From a virus, in the IMG/VR virus record IMGVR_UViG_3300008448_000294, positions 1 to 36,111 of that record: a stretch of DNA of 36,111 nt. One strand, 5' to 3'. Each line of letters opens with the position of its first letter. Position 1 is the stretch's first letter. Made by a program: the position numbers and the translations under genes. Below the pieces are notes generated by a model. The model was not told the origin of the DNA. It ran no database searches and saw only the letters and a list, made by a program, of their open reading frames with translations. This document shows positions 9,039 through 16,922 of the stretch, in pieces.

Positions 9039-11539
9039 TGGCGAATTGGTGGGAATCCGCTCCGGTTGTTGAGGAAAAGCCCGCCGCGTCTTCCACCCCT
9101 GAGTGGTTGAAGAACGCTCCGGTTGTCGAGCAAGAACCGCGTTCTGTGACGATCACCCCTGATCGTCCCCGTGCTGCGCCTGTCACTAAGGGCGAGCAGC
9201 AGGCAGCCGCTGACAAGGAATTGGTGGATCGTCGTGGCGGAAGCGCAACCGAAGCAGGGTTCCTGTCGGGCGCAAACATGGCGCTCTACAACATCCCGTC
9301 CCATGTCATTGCCCGCTACCGCGCCAGCAAAGAGGGGCGTCCTTATTCCGAAGTCTACAAAGAGCAGAAGCAGTACGAGGAGGCTTTGGCTCGCCAGTTT
9401 CCTACCGCCTCGACCGTTGGTGACGTAGCAGGCTTTGGCGCTGGCATGTTTGTGCCGCTTGGCCCGTTGGCAAAAGCTGGTCAGGCGGCTGGCGCGATTG
9501 GCTCCAAGATTGGCCCTGCTGCTGGTCGCGTGTCACAGATTGCTGGCACCAGTGCGGCTGCGTCTGGCGCATCATCCCTAATTGAGCAAAACCCGTTCGC
9601 CCTTACGGAAAAGAGCGTTGGGGAGGCGTTGAAGGACGCGGGTATTGGCGCAGCCGCCGGCGCTGGCCTTGGTGTGGCTGGGCAGAAATTTGCGAGCTAT
9701 CTGTCGCGTAAACCAGACGCTTTTGTGGATGGCAAGCCGACGCAGGAAACGCTGGATGCCTTCAAGGCTGCGTTCGGCTCCAAATTGTCGCCGGAAGACC
9801 TCGACCTCACCAGCGAGAAGGTGATGTCCGTCCTCGCCAAGAAGGGGCCAAGCAAGGCGTCTATGGTTGAGGCTTTGGCCGCACAGGAAGGTCTGCCTAC
9901 GTCTCGCGCGATGGTGACCGGCACTAGAGCGCCAGAAGTCGCAGCCCCTGCGGCTGAAAAGGCTTTGGTTGATGCTAAGGAAAAACTGGCAGACACCTAT
10001 AGCTCTGTCATTGGCAAGCCAAGTGATGTGAGCGTTCCGGGTGCGCTTCTGGATGCTGAAGCTGCTGCCAAGGCTCGCGCTGCGGGTCAGCTTGAAGACG
10101 TAAAAGAAATTCCCGGCGAGTTTGCTCGCGGCATGCGATTCGTGGAAAAGAAGGCTGCTCCGGGTGCGGCTGAAGGAGCCAAGCCCGTCTACACGACAGA
10201 ACTCTTTAACATTCTTGGTCCGATTGTGAACAGGAACGTGAGCGAGTCCTTGTCTGCATCCAGAATTGGATTCCCTGACAACATCCGCTCACAGCCTAAT
10301 TTCCCGCAGTCTTCAGACGCTCTTAACTTCTTGGACCGGACCATTGGCGCGGACAGCGTGCCGATTGGGAATACGTGGGATTTTAAGAATGTCATGTATA
10401 TCAACCGTCAGCTAAACAGCTTCTGGTATAGCGCCAAGGACCCGACGGATAGAGCGGCTGTCAGCGCCATTAAAGACGGCTACTTGAACGCCGTTAATGA
10501 GGCGATCACTCGCAAGCTCTTTACGGGAGATGGCGATGAGGCCCTCAAGTCGTGGGCTAAGTCCAAGAAAGATTGGCAGGAATACAAGTCTACTTTTGCG
10601 CCTGAGAAGGCGGTTGAAGCGCGTGCCTTCAATGGCATCATGGCTTCTATGTTTGACAATAATGGCAAACTTGTCAGTGATCTTACGCCGTCTCTTGAGA
10701 TTGCGGCTAATGCGGCCATCAACAGTGGTGTTCTGAACAAGAAGGCCGGCGTTGCGCTTTTGGACCGCCTCGAAGGCATTCTTGGCAAGGACACGGACGT
10801 GACAAAAGCTCTGCACCAGCAGATTCGTCAGAAGATGCTGGACGTGGGCGGCGACATCAGCCGTGCGCCCAAGGCGATTGAGAAGTTTCTCGCCCCGGAG
10901 AACATTGAACTCGCCAAGCGCGTCCTTCCGCCCACCGACACCATGACTACGGGCCAGCAGATTTCTCAGCTTCGCCGTATCGCGGCCATGGTTGATAAGG
11001 TCAACCAGACCAAAATGCCGGATGAGCAGAAGAAGAGCATCATCATGAAGGCTCTGAGCGCAGCCCCGACGGCAATCGGCGCTTTTCTTGGCTATCCTCA
11101 CGGTATTGTGGCTACCATCGGAATGGCCGCGCTGGGCAAAGGCGCGGGCGACATTGCGCAGGGAGCCATTCGGTCTAGTCAGGCCGCTAGTGAAGCGTTT
11201 GGTGCGCCTGTCTTCAAGAGGCCATTTGAGATGCCTGAGACGCGCATTCCGGGTGCTCCAGAAATCTTGCAGCCTCAATTTATGCCGTCTGTGCGCAACG
11301 TAGACGAGTTTGGCGACTCCCTTTCGCGAGAAGAGGGATACCAGCTTCCTCCGGTTGCGGGAACGCGCCCCGGTAGAGCATCCGGCGGTAAGGTTATGGA
11401 CGCTGAAGCACTGGCTGACAGGCTTGTGGGAATGGCTGAACAAGCTAAAAATAAGCACAAGCAAAACACCAAGCCGCTACTCAATGCACCGGACGAGCAT
11501 ATCGCCAAGGCGCTAGAGATCGCGAACCAGCACATCTGA
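9038..11539 (+). CDS. Large internal/ejection virion protein
   Basis: 833 residues. The N-terminus has a duplicated motif (WWESAPVVEEKP and WLKNAPVVEQEP, residues 4-32), reminiscent of short docking peptides. Residues about 130-220 are a long Gly/Ala-rich stretch with helix-forming, membrane-compatible segments (AGFGAGMFVPLGPL, DAGIGAAAGAGLGVAG). A second such segment near residue 685 reads IGAFLGYPHGIVATIGMAALG. Between them lies a charged helical region. The gene overlaps the preceding internal protein by a single base (TAATG), and a fibre gene follows, which is the position of ejection proteins in podoviruses. I infer that it is ejected with the DNA and may help form the trans-envelope channel. 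No catalytic motif was recognised. Confidence 0.6.
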   Translation: MANWWESAPVVEEKPAASSTPEWLKNAPVVEQEPRSVTITPDRPRAAPVTKGEQQAAADKELVDRRGGSATEAGFLSGANMALYNIPSHVIARYRASKEGRPYSEVYKEQKQYEEALARQFPTASTVGDVAGFGAGMFVPLGPLAKAGQAAGAIGSKIGPAAGRVSQIAGTSAAASGASSLIEQNPFALTEKSVGEALKDAGIGAAAGAGLGVAGQKFASYLSRKPDAFVDGKPTQETLDAFKAAFGSKLSPEDLDLTSEKVMSVLAKKGPSKASMVEALAAQEGLPTSRAMVTGTRAPEVAAPAAEKALVDAKEKLADTYSSVIGKPSDVSVPGALLDAEAAAKARAAGQLEDVKEIPGEFARGMRFVEKKAAPGAAEGAKPVYTTELFNILGPIVNRNVSESLSASRIGFPDNIRSQPNFPQSSDALNFLDRTIGADSVPIGNTWDFKNVMYINRQLNSFWYSAKDPTDRAAVSAIKDGYLNAVNEAITRKLFTGDGDEALKSWAKSKKDWQEYKSTFAPEKAVEARAFNGIMASMFDNNGKLVSDLTPSLEIAANAAINSGVLNKKAGVALLDRLEGILGKDTDVTKALHQQIRQKMLDVGGDISRAPKAIEKFLAPENIELAKRVLPPTDTMTTGQQISQLRRIAAMVDKVNQTKMPDEQKKSIIMKALSAAPTAIGAFLGYPHGIVATIGMAALGKGAGDIAQGAIRSSQAASEAFGAPVFKRPFEMPETRIPGAPEILQPQFMPSVRNVDEFGDSLSREEGYQLPPVAGTRPGRASGGKVMDAEALADRLVGMAEQAKNKHKQNTKPLLNAPDEHIAKALEIANQHI

Positions 11540-11549
11540 GGACACCGAC

Positions 11550-13130
11550 ATGGCTTCCAGCTACACGGGCAATAAGCAGATTGAAAAGCCGGCGAACGGC
11601 GACTACCCGAATACATGGAACGTGCCGGTCAACAATGACTGGGACATTTTGGATAAAGCCCTTGGCTCGGCTGTCACCAAGGCGCTGACCAATCTGCCGG
11701 TCAACCTGACCCGTGAAGAAGCGCAAAACCAGCAGATTGTCCTGACCGGGACGCTGACGGGCAACGTGCAAATCTTCCTGCCGTTAAAGATTTTGAGCGC
11801 CAGTGAGGCGGTGGGCGGAAGCTGGATCGTCTATAATAACACCAGCGGCTCCTTCACGGTTACGCTGTTCACCGCCGCCCCCGGCAGCACCGGCGTGATC
11901 CTGCCTCAAGGTCGTCGGTCCTTTGTGTACTCAAACGGTACTGACGTTAGCTTTGCAGACGACGTGCGGCTCACGGAAGGCACCGGGATTGACATCGCCA
12001 GCAATGGCACGATCAGCCTTGAAGTTCCTGTTGATGTAGTCAACGGCGGCACGGGCCTAACCTCTTTGACTGCGAACAACCTTCTGGTCGGCAATGGCAC
12101 GAGTGACGTGACGTTCATTGCCCCCGGCGCATCTGGCAACGTCCTGACCAGCACCGGCACGACGTGGACCTCTCAAGCTCCGTCGGGCGGCTCTGGGACT
12201 GGCACTGTCACGTCGGTTGGCATGAGCGGCGGCACCACGGGTATGTCCTTCCTAACGGGCACCGGGTCCACCTTCATCACCAACAGTGGCACCTTCAGCA
12301 TGTCAGGCGTGCTGAACCCCGTCAACGGCGGGACGGGCAGCAACGGCACGATCACGGGATTTCTTTACGCCAACGGCAGTGGCGCGATGACCGCCAGCAC
12401 GACCATTAACGGCGCGGTCGTCACCGGGAACATCGCCGGCAATGCGTTGAACGTCACGGGCGTGGTCGCGCTGGCGAATGGCGGCACTGGGGCCACAACT
12501 GCTGCTGCGGCGGCGACAGCCTTGGGGCTTGGTACTGGCAGCACCCCTACCTTTACGGGGGTCAACACGACGGGCCGCGCGACACTTAATACGGTTAGAG
12601 TTGGCTCATCCGCCACATTTGACGCTATGAGCTTTGCTGGTGGCGTGGTGGCCCTTAACTTTAGCACCACCGCCTCACTTTTTGGTTCTGGTGGAGGTAT
12701 GGAGCATTACGCTGGATCCATACCGAACTTTGCCACGACATCAACGTATTTCCGTTTGCAGAGCGGAATTACGCCTCAAGCGTTTGGAACAACGGCTTGG
12801 ACCAACGTATCCGACTCTCGTCTAAAAAAGAATGTTGCGGATTATAATTTTGGCCTAGCCGAACTGAAGCAGCTTCACACAGTGACGTATCAGTTTAACG
12901 GTCAATACGGAACTCCGAATGACGGCAAAATGAACGTCGGCTTGATTGCTCAAGAGGTGAAGAATACCGCTTTTTCTGACATGGTAAGCTCTTGGCAGCA
13001 TCAAAATCGTGAAACGGGTGAGGTCACAGAGCTGTTTAGCGTCAACACGACGCCACTCGTGTTTGCCCTCATCAACGCTGTCAAAGAATTGTCGGCGGAA
13101 GTCGAGGCGTTGAAGGCGAAACTGCCTTGA
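11550..13130 (+). CDS. Tail fibre with C-terminal S74 chaperone domain
   Basis: 526 residues. The first 70 residues (YTGNKQIEKPANGDYPNTWN ...) resemble the virion-attachment start of several podovirus fibres. The shaft has repeated VNGGTG/ANGGTG turns (four or so, residues about 160-320) alternating with Ser/Thr/Gly-rich strands, as in trimeric beta-helical fibres. From about residue 420, SDSRLKKNV ... LKQLHTVTYQFNG ... VGLIAQEVKNT and a final coiled coil (INAVKELSAEVEALKAKLP) form an intramolecular chaperone domain of the endosialidase/S74 family. In that family the domain assists trimer folding and then cuts itself off just before the Ser of the SDxRLK motif. It is the last gene of the late operon, and a hairpin follows. 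Probable receptor-binding protein. Confidence 0.85.
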   Translation: MASSYTGNKQIEKPANGDYPNTWNVPVNNDWDILDKALGSAVTKALTNLPVNLTREEAQNQQIVLTGTLTGNVQIFLPLKILSASEAVGGSWIVYNNTSGSFTVTLFTAAPGSTGVILPQGRRSFVYSNGTDVSFADDVRLTEGTGIDIASNGTISLEVPVDVVNGGTGLTSLTANNLLVGNGTSDVTFIAPGASGNVLTSTGTTWTSQAPSGGSGTGTVTSVGMSGGTTGMSFLTGTGSTFITNSGTFSMSGVLNPVNGGTGSNGTITGFLYANGSGAMTASTTINGAVVTGNIAGNALNVTGVVALANGGTGATTAAAAATALGLGTGSTPTFTGVNTTGRATLNTVRVGSSATFDAMSFAGGVVALNFSTTASLFGSGGGMEHYAGSIPNFATTSTYFRLQSGITPQAFGTTAWTNVSDSRLKKNVADYNFGLAELKQLHTVTYQFNGQYGTPNDGKMNVGLIAQEVKNTAFSDMVSSWQHQNRETGEVTELFSVNTTPLVFALINAVKELSAEVEALKAKLP

Positions 13131-13138
13131 TGTGAAAA

Positions 13139-13171
13139 TGCCCCGGCTACGCAAAACTTGAAGCCGGGGCA
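13139..13171. terminator. Bidirectional hairpin between convergent operons
   Basis: A 10-bp perfect stem (TGCCCCGGCT / AGCCGGGGCA) with a 13-nt loop lies between the fibre gene and the converging early operon. Read leftward, the stem is followed by CATTTTC, a short T-run. Read rightward there is no T-run. It probably ends the leftward operon and may also stop rightward late transcription. Confidence 0.6.
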
Positions 13172-13219
13172 GTAAGCGTTACGATCCGACGCTGTGACAG
13201 TCTTCTTAAAAACCAGAGG

Positions 13220-13561
13220 TCAAGTTATTGGCCCTGATTTGACAAGAACACCACGTTCTTGCCCTTCGCGCTGTGGTTGCGAAGCTCTTGAAAGAGTTTC
13301 TTCATAGCGGCGAACGCCATGAATGATCGTAGTATGATCCTTCTTGCCGCTGTAAAATGCAAGCCACAAGTATCCTTTCTTGCACTCGTATCGGCCACGC
13401 CACCAAGCCTCACGCCTCGCCAAGACTAAATTCTTAAACTTACGTGGACCGTCTAGCTCCTCTACAGTGATCTTATACTTGGCGCAGACTTCACGTTTAA
13501 TGTCATGATATGTTTTTGGACGTTCTTGGCACAACGCTGAAGGCGAAGAATTGTTCCCCAT
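13220..13561 (-). CDS. DnaA domain IV-like DNA-binding protein
   Basis: 113 residues. Residues 22-86 follow the C-terminal DNA-binding domain of the initiator DnaA: a helix (ITVEELDGPRKFKNLVLARR), a recognition helix-turn-helix, and KKDHTTIIHGVRRYEE at about 73-88. The last segment matches the DnaA signature DHSTVxHACRKIE that contacts DnaA boxes. No AAA+ ATPase domain is present, so it could bind DnaA boxes without initiating. ATG 13561 is preceded by GGGAGG at a 6-base spacing. It overlaps the upstream gene by 59 bp and is the last gene of the left operon. Likely roles are competition at host oriC, transcription control or help in phage origin recognition; which one is unknown. Confidence 0.75.
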   Translation of the reverse strand: MGNNSSPSALCQERPKTYHDIKREVCAKYKITVEELDGPRKFKNLVLARREAWWRGRYECKKGYLWLAFYSGKKDHTTIIHGVRRYEETLSRASQPQREGQERGVLVKSGPIT

Positions 13562-13784
13562 CCGGGGCCTCCCATAAGTCTAAATATGCCGCTTTCTCAT
13601 GGCGCGGATCGGATGATAAGCGTATGTCCCCGTCCGGCTCTTCATAAGCCCAAAGACCCTGCTCTACATCGTCCCGCTCCGGCCTTCTTAGCCATCCGAA
13701 GCTGTAGTGCCAACCGGACTTGACCACTTGATATTCCGACCGAAAGTCGGGTTGTCCAACGCTCTTATGTCCTTGTTTTGCCAT
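13503..13784 (-). CDS. Conserved hypothetical phage protein (93 aa)
   Basis: The open frame extends upstream to 13970, but the ATG at 13784 is preceded by GGGGAG with 8-base spacing and avoids reading through the better-supported gene at 13688-13918, so I start it there (MAKQGHKSVGQ). The 93-residue product is acidic and rich in aromatic residues (SGWHYSFGWL, AAYLDLWEAPDGEQFFAF), which suggests a compact alpha/beta domain. No catalytic motif, signal or membrane segment is visible. It overlaps its neighbours on both sides, consistent with translational coupling in the early operon. Function unknown. Confidence 0.6.
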   Translation of the reverse strand: MAKQGHKSVGQPDFRSEYQVVKSGWHYSFGWLRRPERDDVEQGLWAYEEPDGDIRLSSDPRHEKAAYLDLWEAPDGEQFFAFSVVPRTSKNIS

Positions 13785-13918
13785 GTCCAGCACTCCCCAT
13801 TCTCGTGGAAGCATATCCATAACCAGTGATGTTCTGCACCATAATCCACGATGAAGTGAGCCAGAGCTTTGCCTTTTGGCGTATTCAACGGGATTGTGGG
13901 ATTCAGTTGTAAGATCAT
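13688..13918 (-). CDS. Conserved small phage protein
   Basis: 76 residues. The sequence (MILQLNPTIPLNTPKGKALA, then FIVDYGAEHHWLWICFHENGECWTWQN) is of a type I recognise as widely conserved among phages and prophages of Proteobacteria, where the NPxIPLxTPKGKGLAHFxIDYG and GExWTW parts are the constant features. No function has been assigned that I know of. Its start shares the ATGA overlap with the stop of the gcrA-like gene, so it is translationally coupled. It overlaps the next gene by 97 bp in another frame. The conserved text makes this the real frame here rather than the longer overlapping frame. Confidence 0.7.
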   Translation of the reverse strand: MILQLNPTIPLNTPKGKALAHFIVDYGAEHHWLWICFHENGECWTWQNKDIRALDNPTFGRNIKWSSPVGTTASDG

Positions 13919-14418
13919 TTGGCCTCTGCGTATCTTGGGTTGAGTTGAAACGGTTTACGAGGCTTGTCACGTTTGCGCGGCTCTGCCTTCACATAGCAGA
14001 TAGCGTGATGTTCTTTGCAGTATGAGCCTGTGTGTTTTGGTTGTCCGCAAAACAGGAAGTCAGCCGCCTTGTTGCTGTCATTGATGACAAACCGGCAGGA
14101 ATCTAGCTTCAATTCGAGCAGAGTTATCGGACGTGTTTGCTCATCAACCGGAGGAAGTGGTGGCAGCTTCTTTCTACGCAGATTTGGAACGGAAGGGTTC
14201 CGTAGTTTCTTGAGCCGCTTTTCCGCTGGCGTGGCGTTCTTCTTGGAAGCGGGATCGCGGTAGTCAATGATCCCCTTGCTACGAAGACGCCCCAGTAAGC
14301 CCATGACAGAGTTGCGAGTTATATTGAGCTTGGCAGCTATATCGCCGCCAGTCTTATGCTCTGCCCACATCTTCAGGACTATATCTATAGTTTTCTGATC
14401 GTACTTACTCTCGCCCAT
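13915..14418 (-). CDS. gcrA: GcrA-family cell-cycle transcription regulator
   Basis: 167 residues. The N-terminal helix-turn-helix (residues 6-50, DIAAKLNITRNSVMGLLGRL) parallels the GcrA DNA-binding domain. The C-terminal domain contains ITLLELKLDSCRF and FLFCGQPKHTGSYCKEHHAI, with C108, C124, C134 and H137/H138. This is the cysteine/histidine block that in GcrA binds the sigma70 factor. In Caulobacter GcrA activates promoters with methylated GANTC sites and drives S-phase transcription. A Pro/Lys-rich linker joins the domains. The phage version could redirect host RNA polymerase or activate phage promoters. ATG 14418 has AGGTG four bases upstream. The stop overlaps the next ATG. Identification is secure; the phage role is inferred. 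Confidence 0.88.
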   Translation of the reverse strand: MGESKYDQKTIDIVLKMWAEHKTGGDIAAKLNITRNSVMGLLGRLRSKGIIDYRDPASKKNATPAEKRLKKLRNPSVPNLRRKKLPPLPPVDEQTRPITLLELKLDSCRFVINDSNKAADFLFCGQPKHTGSYCKEHHAICYVKAEPRKRDKPRKPFQLNPRYAEAK

Positions 14419-14433
14419 GTATCACCTATCAGG

Positions 14434-14571
14434 TTATCCGTTTTTAATATCTCTCCACTTCTCCACCATAAGCTCCCAACCCATAAGGATCAGGAGTCCT
14501 GTCAGCATGACAACTAGAACGGTCACGCAGCCAAGCATGACAAGTGCAAGGAATGTTGCTGTCTCTACCAT
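14434..14571 (-). CDS. One-pass membrane peptide beside the endolysin
   Basis: 45 residues when started at the ATG that overlaps the endolysin stop. A 52-residue form from the ATG at 14592, preceded by AAGGTG, is also possible. A single hydrophobic helix of about 22 residues (LALVMLGCVTVLVVMLTGLL) is followed by a charged tail (EKWRDIKNG), predicting a cytoplasmic C-terminus. Its position directly after a secreted transglycosylase suggests a holin- or release-like helper, but single-span peptides are hard to assign and this is inference. The longer frame to 14697 covers endolysin code and is not supported by a ribosome site. Confidence 0.55.
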   Translation of the reverse strand: MVETATFLALVMLGCVTVLVVMLTGLLILMGWELMVEKWRDIKNG

Positions 14572-15185
14572 GTGTATAATGTCCCTGCCCATGATGGCAC
14601 CTTGGAGGCTTGAGCCATCCGCACGTACTTGGCGCGGTATGCCTGAGCCCTCCGGTTGAGCTTCTTGTTCCAGCCGCCCCAGCCAGCAACGTGACACGCT
14701 GCTAATTGGTTGTAGCTCTTAGCCCCCACGGAGATGCACTTCTCCATGTGCTTGATCCCCGCCATGATCTGAGCCTTGCAGTCCCGGTGGAGATCATGAG
14801 AGCTAATCCCGAAGGCCGCTGCGCTGCTTGGAAGCACTTGCAGGGGGCCTACAGCACGCCCGTGGCGGGTCTTGGGACCAAGAACATGGCACCGATACCC
14901 GCTTTCTAGTTTAGTCAGCCTGAGAGCGTCCTGAACGTGCTGTTCGCCAAGCACAGACTTGGCCTCCGCAGCCACCATTGCGGCGACCTTAGCCTTGTCC
15001 GGCGACATAGCGCCAAGATCAAGTTTGCCGGCCCATGCGGGTGTTTCGGGGGCACGCAGCCCCCTACTCCAGTATTCACGATCTTTGCGGAAGAAGTCTG
15101 CCGCCGATTCATCAGCCGCCAGCGGGTGTATCAGGCTGGTTAGGGTGAGAGCCGTAGCCGTTGTGAGAGCTATCAGTCGGCGCAT
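14565..15185 (-). CDS. Secreted lytic transglycosylase, probable endolysin
   Basis: 206 residues. A signal peptide is clear: MRR, a hydrophobic core (LIALTTATALTLTSLI) and a likely cleavage around residue 24 (PLAA-DES). The SLT-like domain shows the catalytic Glu in KLESGYR (E94), the AVGPLQVLPSSAAAFG strand-helix at about 111-126 and a QLAACHVAGWGG segment in the place of the usual AxAAYNAGPG. Cysteines at 99, 136, 150 and 164 could form disulphides in the periplasm. The enzyme class cuts the MurNAc-GlcNAc bond of peptidoglycan. Export by the Sec signal would allow activity without a large holin. ATG 15185 has GGGAG at about 8 bases. It overlaps the upstream gene by 74 bp. Confidence 0.8.
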   Translation of the reverse strand: MRRLIALTTATALTLTSLIHPLAADESAADFFRKDREYWSRGLRAPETPAWAGKLDLGAMSPDKAKVAAMVAAEAKSVLGEQHVQDALRLTKLESGYRCHVLGPKTRHGRAVGPLQVLPSSAAAFGISSHDLHRDCKAQIMAGIKHMEKCISVGAKSYNQLAACHVAGWGGWNKKLNRRAQAYRAKYVRMAQASKVPSWAGTLYTW

Positions 15186-15516
15186 TTGTATTCTCCCGTT
15201 TCGGTGCAAACCGCCTTGCCATGGCGGCGATGTCATCCTCAATGTTTCCAAATTGGGCAGCAGCAAACTGCCCGGCGATAGCCGTGTAGTTTACGTCATC
15301 AACCCACGAGTCAACAAGCGTGGGGTTCTCGGTCTGTCGAGCTTGCTTTACGCACGACATGATAATTGCAACGTCATACATGCTTACCGGCCTATTAAGG
15401 CGAATTGAGGCCAGCTTGCTTGCCCGATCAAAGCATAGTTCCACGGGGCCGTATTGATGGGCGCGCTCGTTCAACGTGTGCGCTGCGGTTGTCAGAATTT
15501 CGGTATGATTCATCAT
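15112..15516 (-). CDS. DUF6378-like protein
   Basis: 134 residues. The N-terminal 90 residues (AAHTLNERAHQYGPVELCFD, then SVSMYDVAIIMSCVKQAR-type helix and DSWVDDVNYTAIAGQF) match the DUF6378 family of phage proteins. Those are all-helical and recall MazG-type nucleotide-handling folds in helix pattern. The C-terminal 40 residues are polar and disordered-looking. The ATG at 15516 is preceded by AAGGA. The gene overlaps both neighbours. DUF6378 has no proven reaction that I know; a nucleotide-pool role would be a guess from fold pattern. Confidence 0.7.
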   Translation of the reverse strand: MMNHTEILTTAAHTLNERAHQYGPVELCFDRASKLASIRLNRPVSMYDVAIIMSCVKQARQTENPTLVDSWVDDVNYTAIAGQFAAAQFGNIEDDIAAMARRFAPKRENTNAPTDSSHNGYGSHPNQPDTPAGG

Positions 15517-15778
15517 TGGGTTGGTCCTTTTCCATTTCCAGATAGACTTGCACTTTACCGATATGAGCGGTGTTTAAGATTATATCACCTCTATCTTCCC
15601 ATATAACATCCCCCGTGTGGTGGTTTTTGCGCTTATAGTAAAGACGCACTTGAACAAAGATTTCTTCATTCAAGAGTTTCAGAAACTCCTCCAAGCTCTC
15701 GCATGACGTATCAACTGTCATTTGATGCACAAGATATTCTTGTGCGCTTGGCATGTTCATGGTCACAAGCAGTTTCAT
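15428..15778 (-). CDS. Hypothetical early protein (116 aa)
   Basis: Not recognised. The first 85 residues alternate strands and a helix (TSCESLEEFLKLLNEEIFVQVRLYY split by basic turns) and the last 30 are polar and overlap the next gene. The start codon follows the upstream stop immediately (TAAATG) with GGAG about nine bases before it, so re-initiation is likely. No signal peptide or membrane segment is present. Early-operon membership suggests a host take-over or DNA-related role, nothing more specific. Confidence 0.55.
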   Translation of the reverse strand: MKLLVTMNMPSAQEYLVHQMTVDTSCESLEEFLKLLNEEIFVQVRLYYKRKNHHTGDVIWEDRGDIILNTAHIGKVQVYLEMEKDQPNDESYRNSDNRSAHVERARPSIRPRGTML

Positions 15779-16357
15779 TTATTTGATCTCCAATGACCGG
15801 AACGTGCAAGAATTAGGCTTGCATGTGTAGAATGACTCAAACTTTTTAGTGTTATGAGCCCATAAATCCTTCTTTTCCCACGTATCAATATCTTTGGTAT
15901 TAATGATCGCCATGTTTTTCCTGTCACTGCTGACGACTATATACGCTGCTATTTTCCCACGGTTCCTGTCCACGGTGCTTGCATTTGAAATCACCACAAC
16001 AGGATAAGGCCAACTTTCGGCGTCTGTGAAGTTGAACCTCTGGCTTCCCTTCACCTCAATGACAGACACGTTGCCGTTCTCGTCCTCTGCGATGATGTCT
16101 CCATCATCAACATAGCCCTCAGACTTAGCATATCGCGGAGCAACACGAGTTCTGGGAATTGTCACGGTTCTTCCTTTTCTGTGCAGCCACATTGCGACTG
16201 CAAAGACAGCTTCTCGTGAGTTTTCCAGACGCTCCACAAAAGCATCATATGGATCGTCAATCGCCTGTATCTCGTCTGACAACGGTGCCGTCCATCTTTC
16301 TTTTCCACTTGGAGTTGCGCCCGCCCGGTATCGGGCTCTTAGACTTTTTAGCCCCAA
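15779..16357 (-). CDS. PD-(D/E)XK-like nuclease-fold protein
   Basis: Up to 192 residues. The core GDIIAEDENGNVSVIEVKGS (about residues 85-104) has the spacing Asp ... Glu-x-Lys of the PD-(D/E)XK nuclease fold. It is followed by strands (PVVVISN, IAAYIVVSS) and a cysteine-bearing end (FYTCKPNSCTF). The fold is used by restriction enzymes, resolvases and repair nucleases. The start is uncertain: the longest frame begins with TTG at 16357 without a ribosome site and overlaps 101 bp of the HNH gene. A GTG about 39-40 residues in, just after the HNH stop, is an alternative. The nuclease call is from the motif alone and needs structural comparison. Confidence 0.55.
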   Translation of the reverse strand: MGLKSLRARYRAGATPSGKERWTAPLSDEIQAIDDPYDAFVERLENSREAVFAVAMWLHRKGRTVTIPRTRVAPRYAKSEGYVDDGDIIAEDENGNVSVIEVKGSQRFNFTDAESWPYPVVVISNASTVDRNRGKIAAYIVVSSDRKNMAIINTKDIDTWEKKDLWAHNTKKFESFYTCKPNSCTFRSLEIK

Positions 16358-16610
16358 TGTGGCGTTGGTGGATGCGCTTCACTTTTGCAATGAGGGGAAC
16401 ATCCACAGTAGCAGTATGAGTCCGATGGCACTTGCGATGGGCAACCAGCCAATTACTAGCATCGTCAGCGCCGCCTGCCTCCAAGGGAATTTCATGGCTT
16501 ACATCCCATTCTTGGCCGGGGACCACCTTCATGCTGCACAGATGACAGACGCCGCCGTGCCGCATGAAAATGTCAGCCCGCATCTTAGCCGTGATGCGTA
16601 CTCGCTTCAT
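16257..16610 (-). CDS. HNH endonuclease
   Basis: 117 residues. It has the beta-beta-alpha metal HNH layout: zinc pair C22/C25 (VCHLC), the first His in DVSHEIPL (H39) with ALEAGG-like loop, Asn53 in DASNWLVAH, and the closing CHRTHT (C61, H62). The C-terminal 45 residues are strongly basic (KKSKSPIPGG..KWKRK), suited to DNA binding. Phage HNH enzymes may act in packaging, as homing nucleases or against host or rival DNA. Position within the early recombination operon, not near terminase, argues against the packaging role. It starts with an ATGA overlap with the upstream gene. Confidence 0.85.
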   Translation of the reverse strand: MKRVRITAKMRADIFMRHGGVCHLCSMKVVPGQEWDVSHEIPLEAGGADDASNWLVAHRKCHRTHTATVDVPLIAKVKRIHQRHIGAKKSKSPIPGGRNSKWKRKMDGTVVRRDTGD

Positions 16611-16912
16611 TGCAGTGTTTGCTCTTCTTCATCTTCTTCTTCATCGTCAAAATTCATATGCACAAACTCATATATGCGCGCGTGCATAGTTGCAGACATG
16701 CACTTTGCCGCAACTCCGTTTTTCGCGACAGAATTGATGACACGTCCCGCAACTACGGTTGCCACAGTTAACGCCATGGCTTCGTCAAGATTTTCCAAAA
16801 TACCGATAATGTGATCTGATACTTTTTTGACCTTTGCCGCCGCCTCAAGGCCATTTTTGACCTCATCAATCAGTTGCTTCAACTGTTCCAGTTCCTCATC
16901 ATGGTCATTCAT
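16607..16912 (-). CDS. Acidic hypothetical protein (101 aa)
   Basis: Not recognised. The N-terminal half is a charged helix with coiled-coil spacing (EELEQLKQLIDEVKNGLEAA). The middle is more hydrophobic (MALTVATVVAGRVIN), and the end is a run of Glu/Asp (FDDEEEDEEEQTLQ). Such acidic tails occur in DNA-mimic or protein-docking small proteins. ATG 16912 has AGGAG seven bases upstream. The stop overlaps the HNH start. Confidence 0.55.
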   Translation of the reverse strand: MNDHDEELEQLKQLIDEVKNGLEAAAKVKKVSDHIIGILENLDEAMALTVATVVAGRVINSVAKNGVAAKCMSATMHARIYEFVHMNFDDEEEDEEEQTLQ

Positions 16913-16922
16913 ATCATATCTC

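Noticed and set aside
13785-13970. Longer N-terminus for the gene ending at 13503
   Set aside because: The extension overlaps both gcrA and the conserved 76-residue gene, lacks a ribosome site and reads as low-information sequence; ATG 13784 has a good site.
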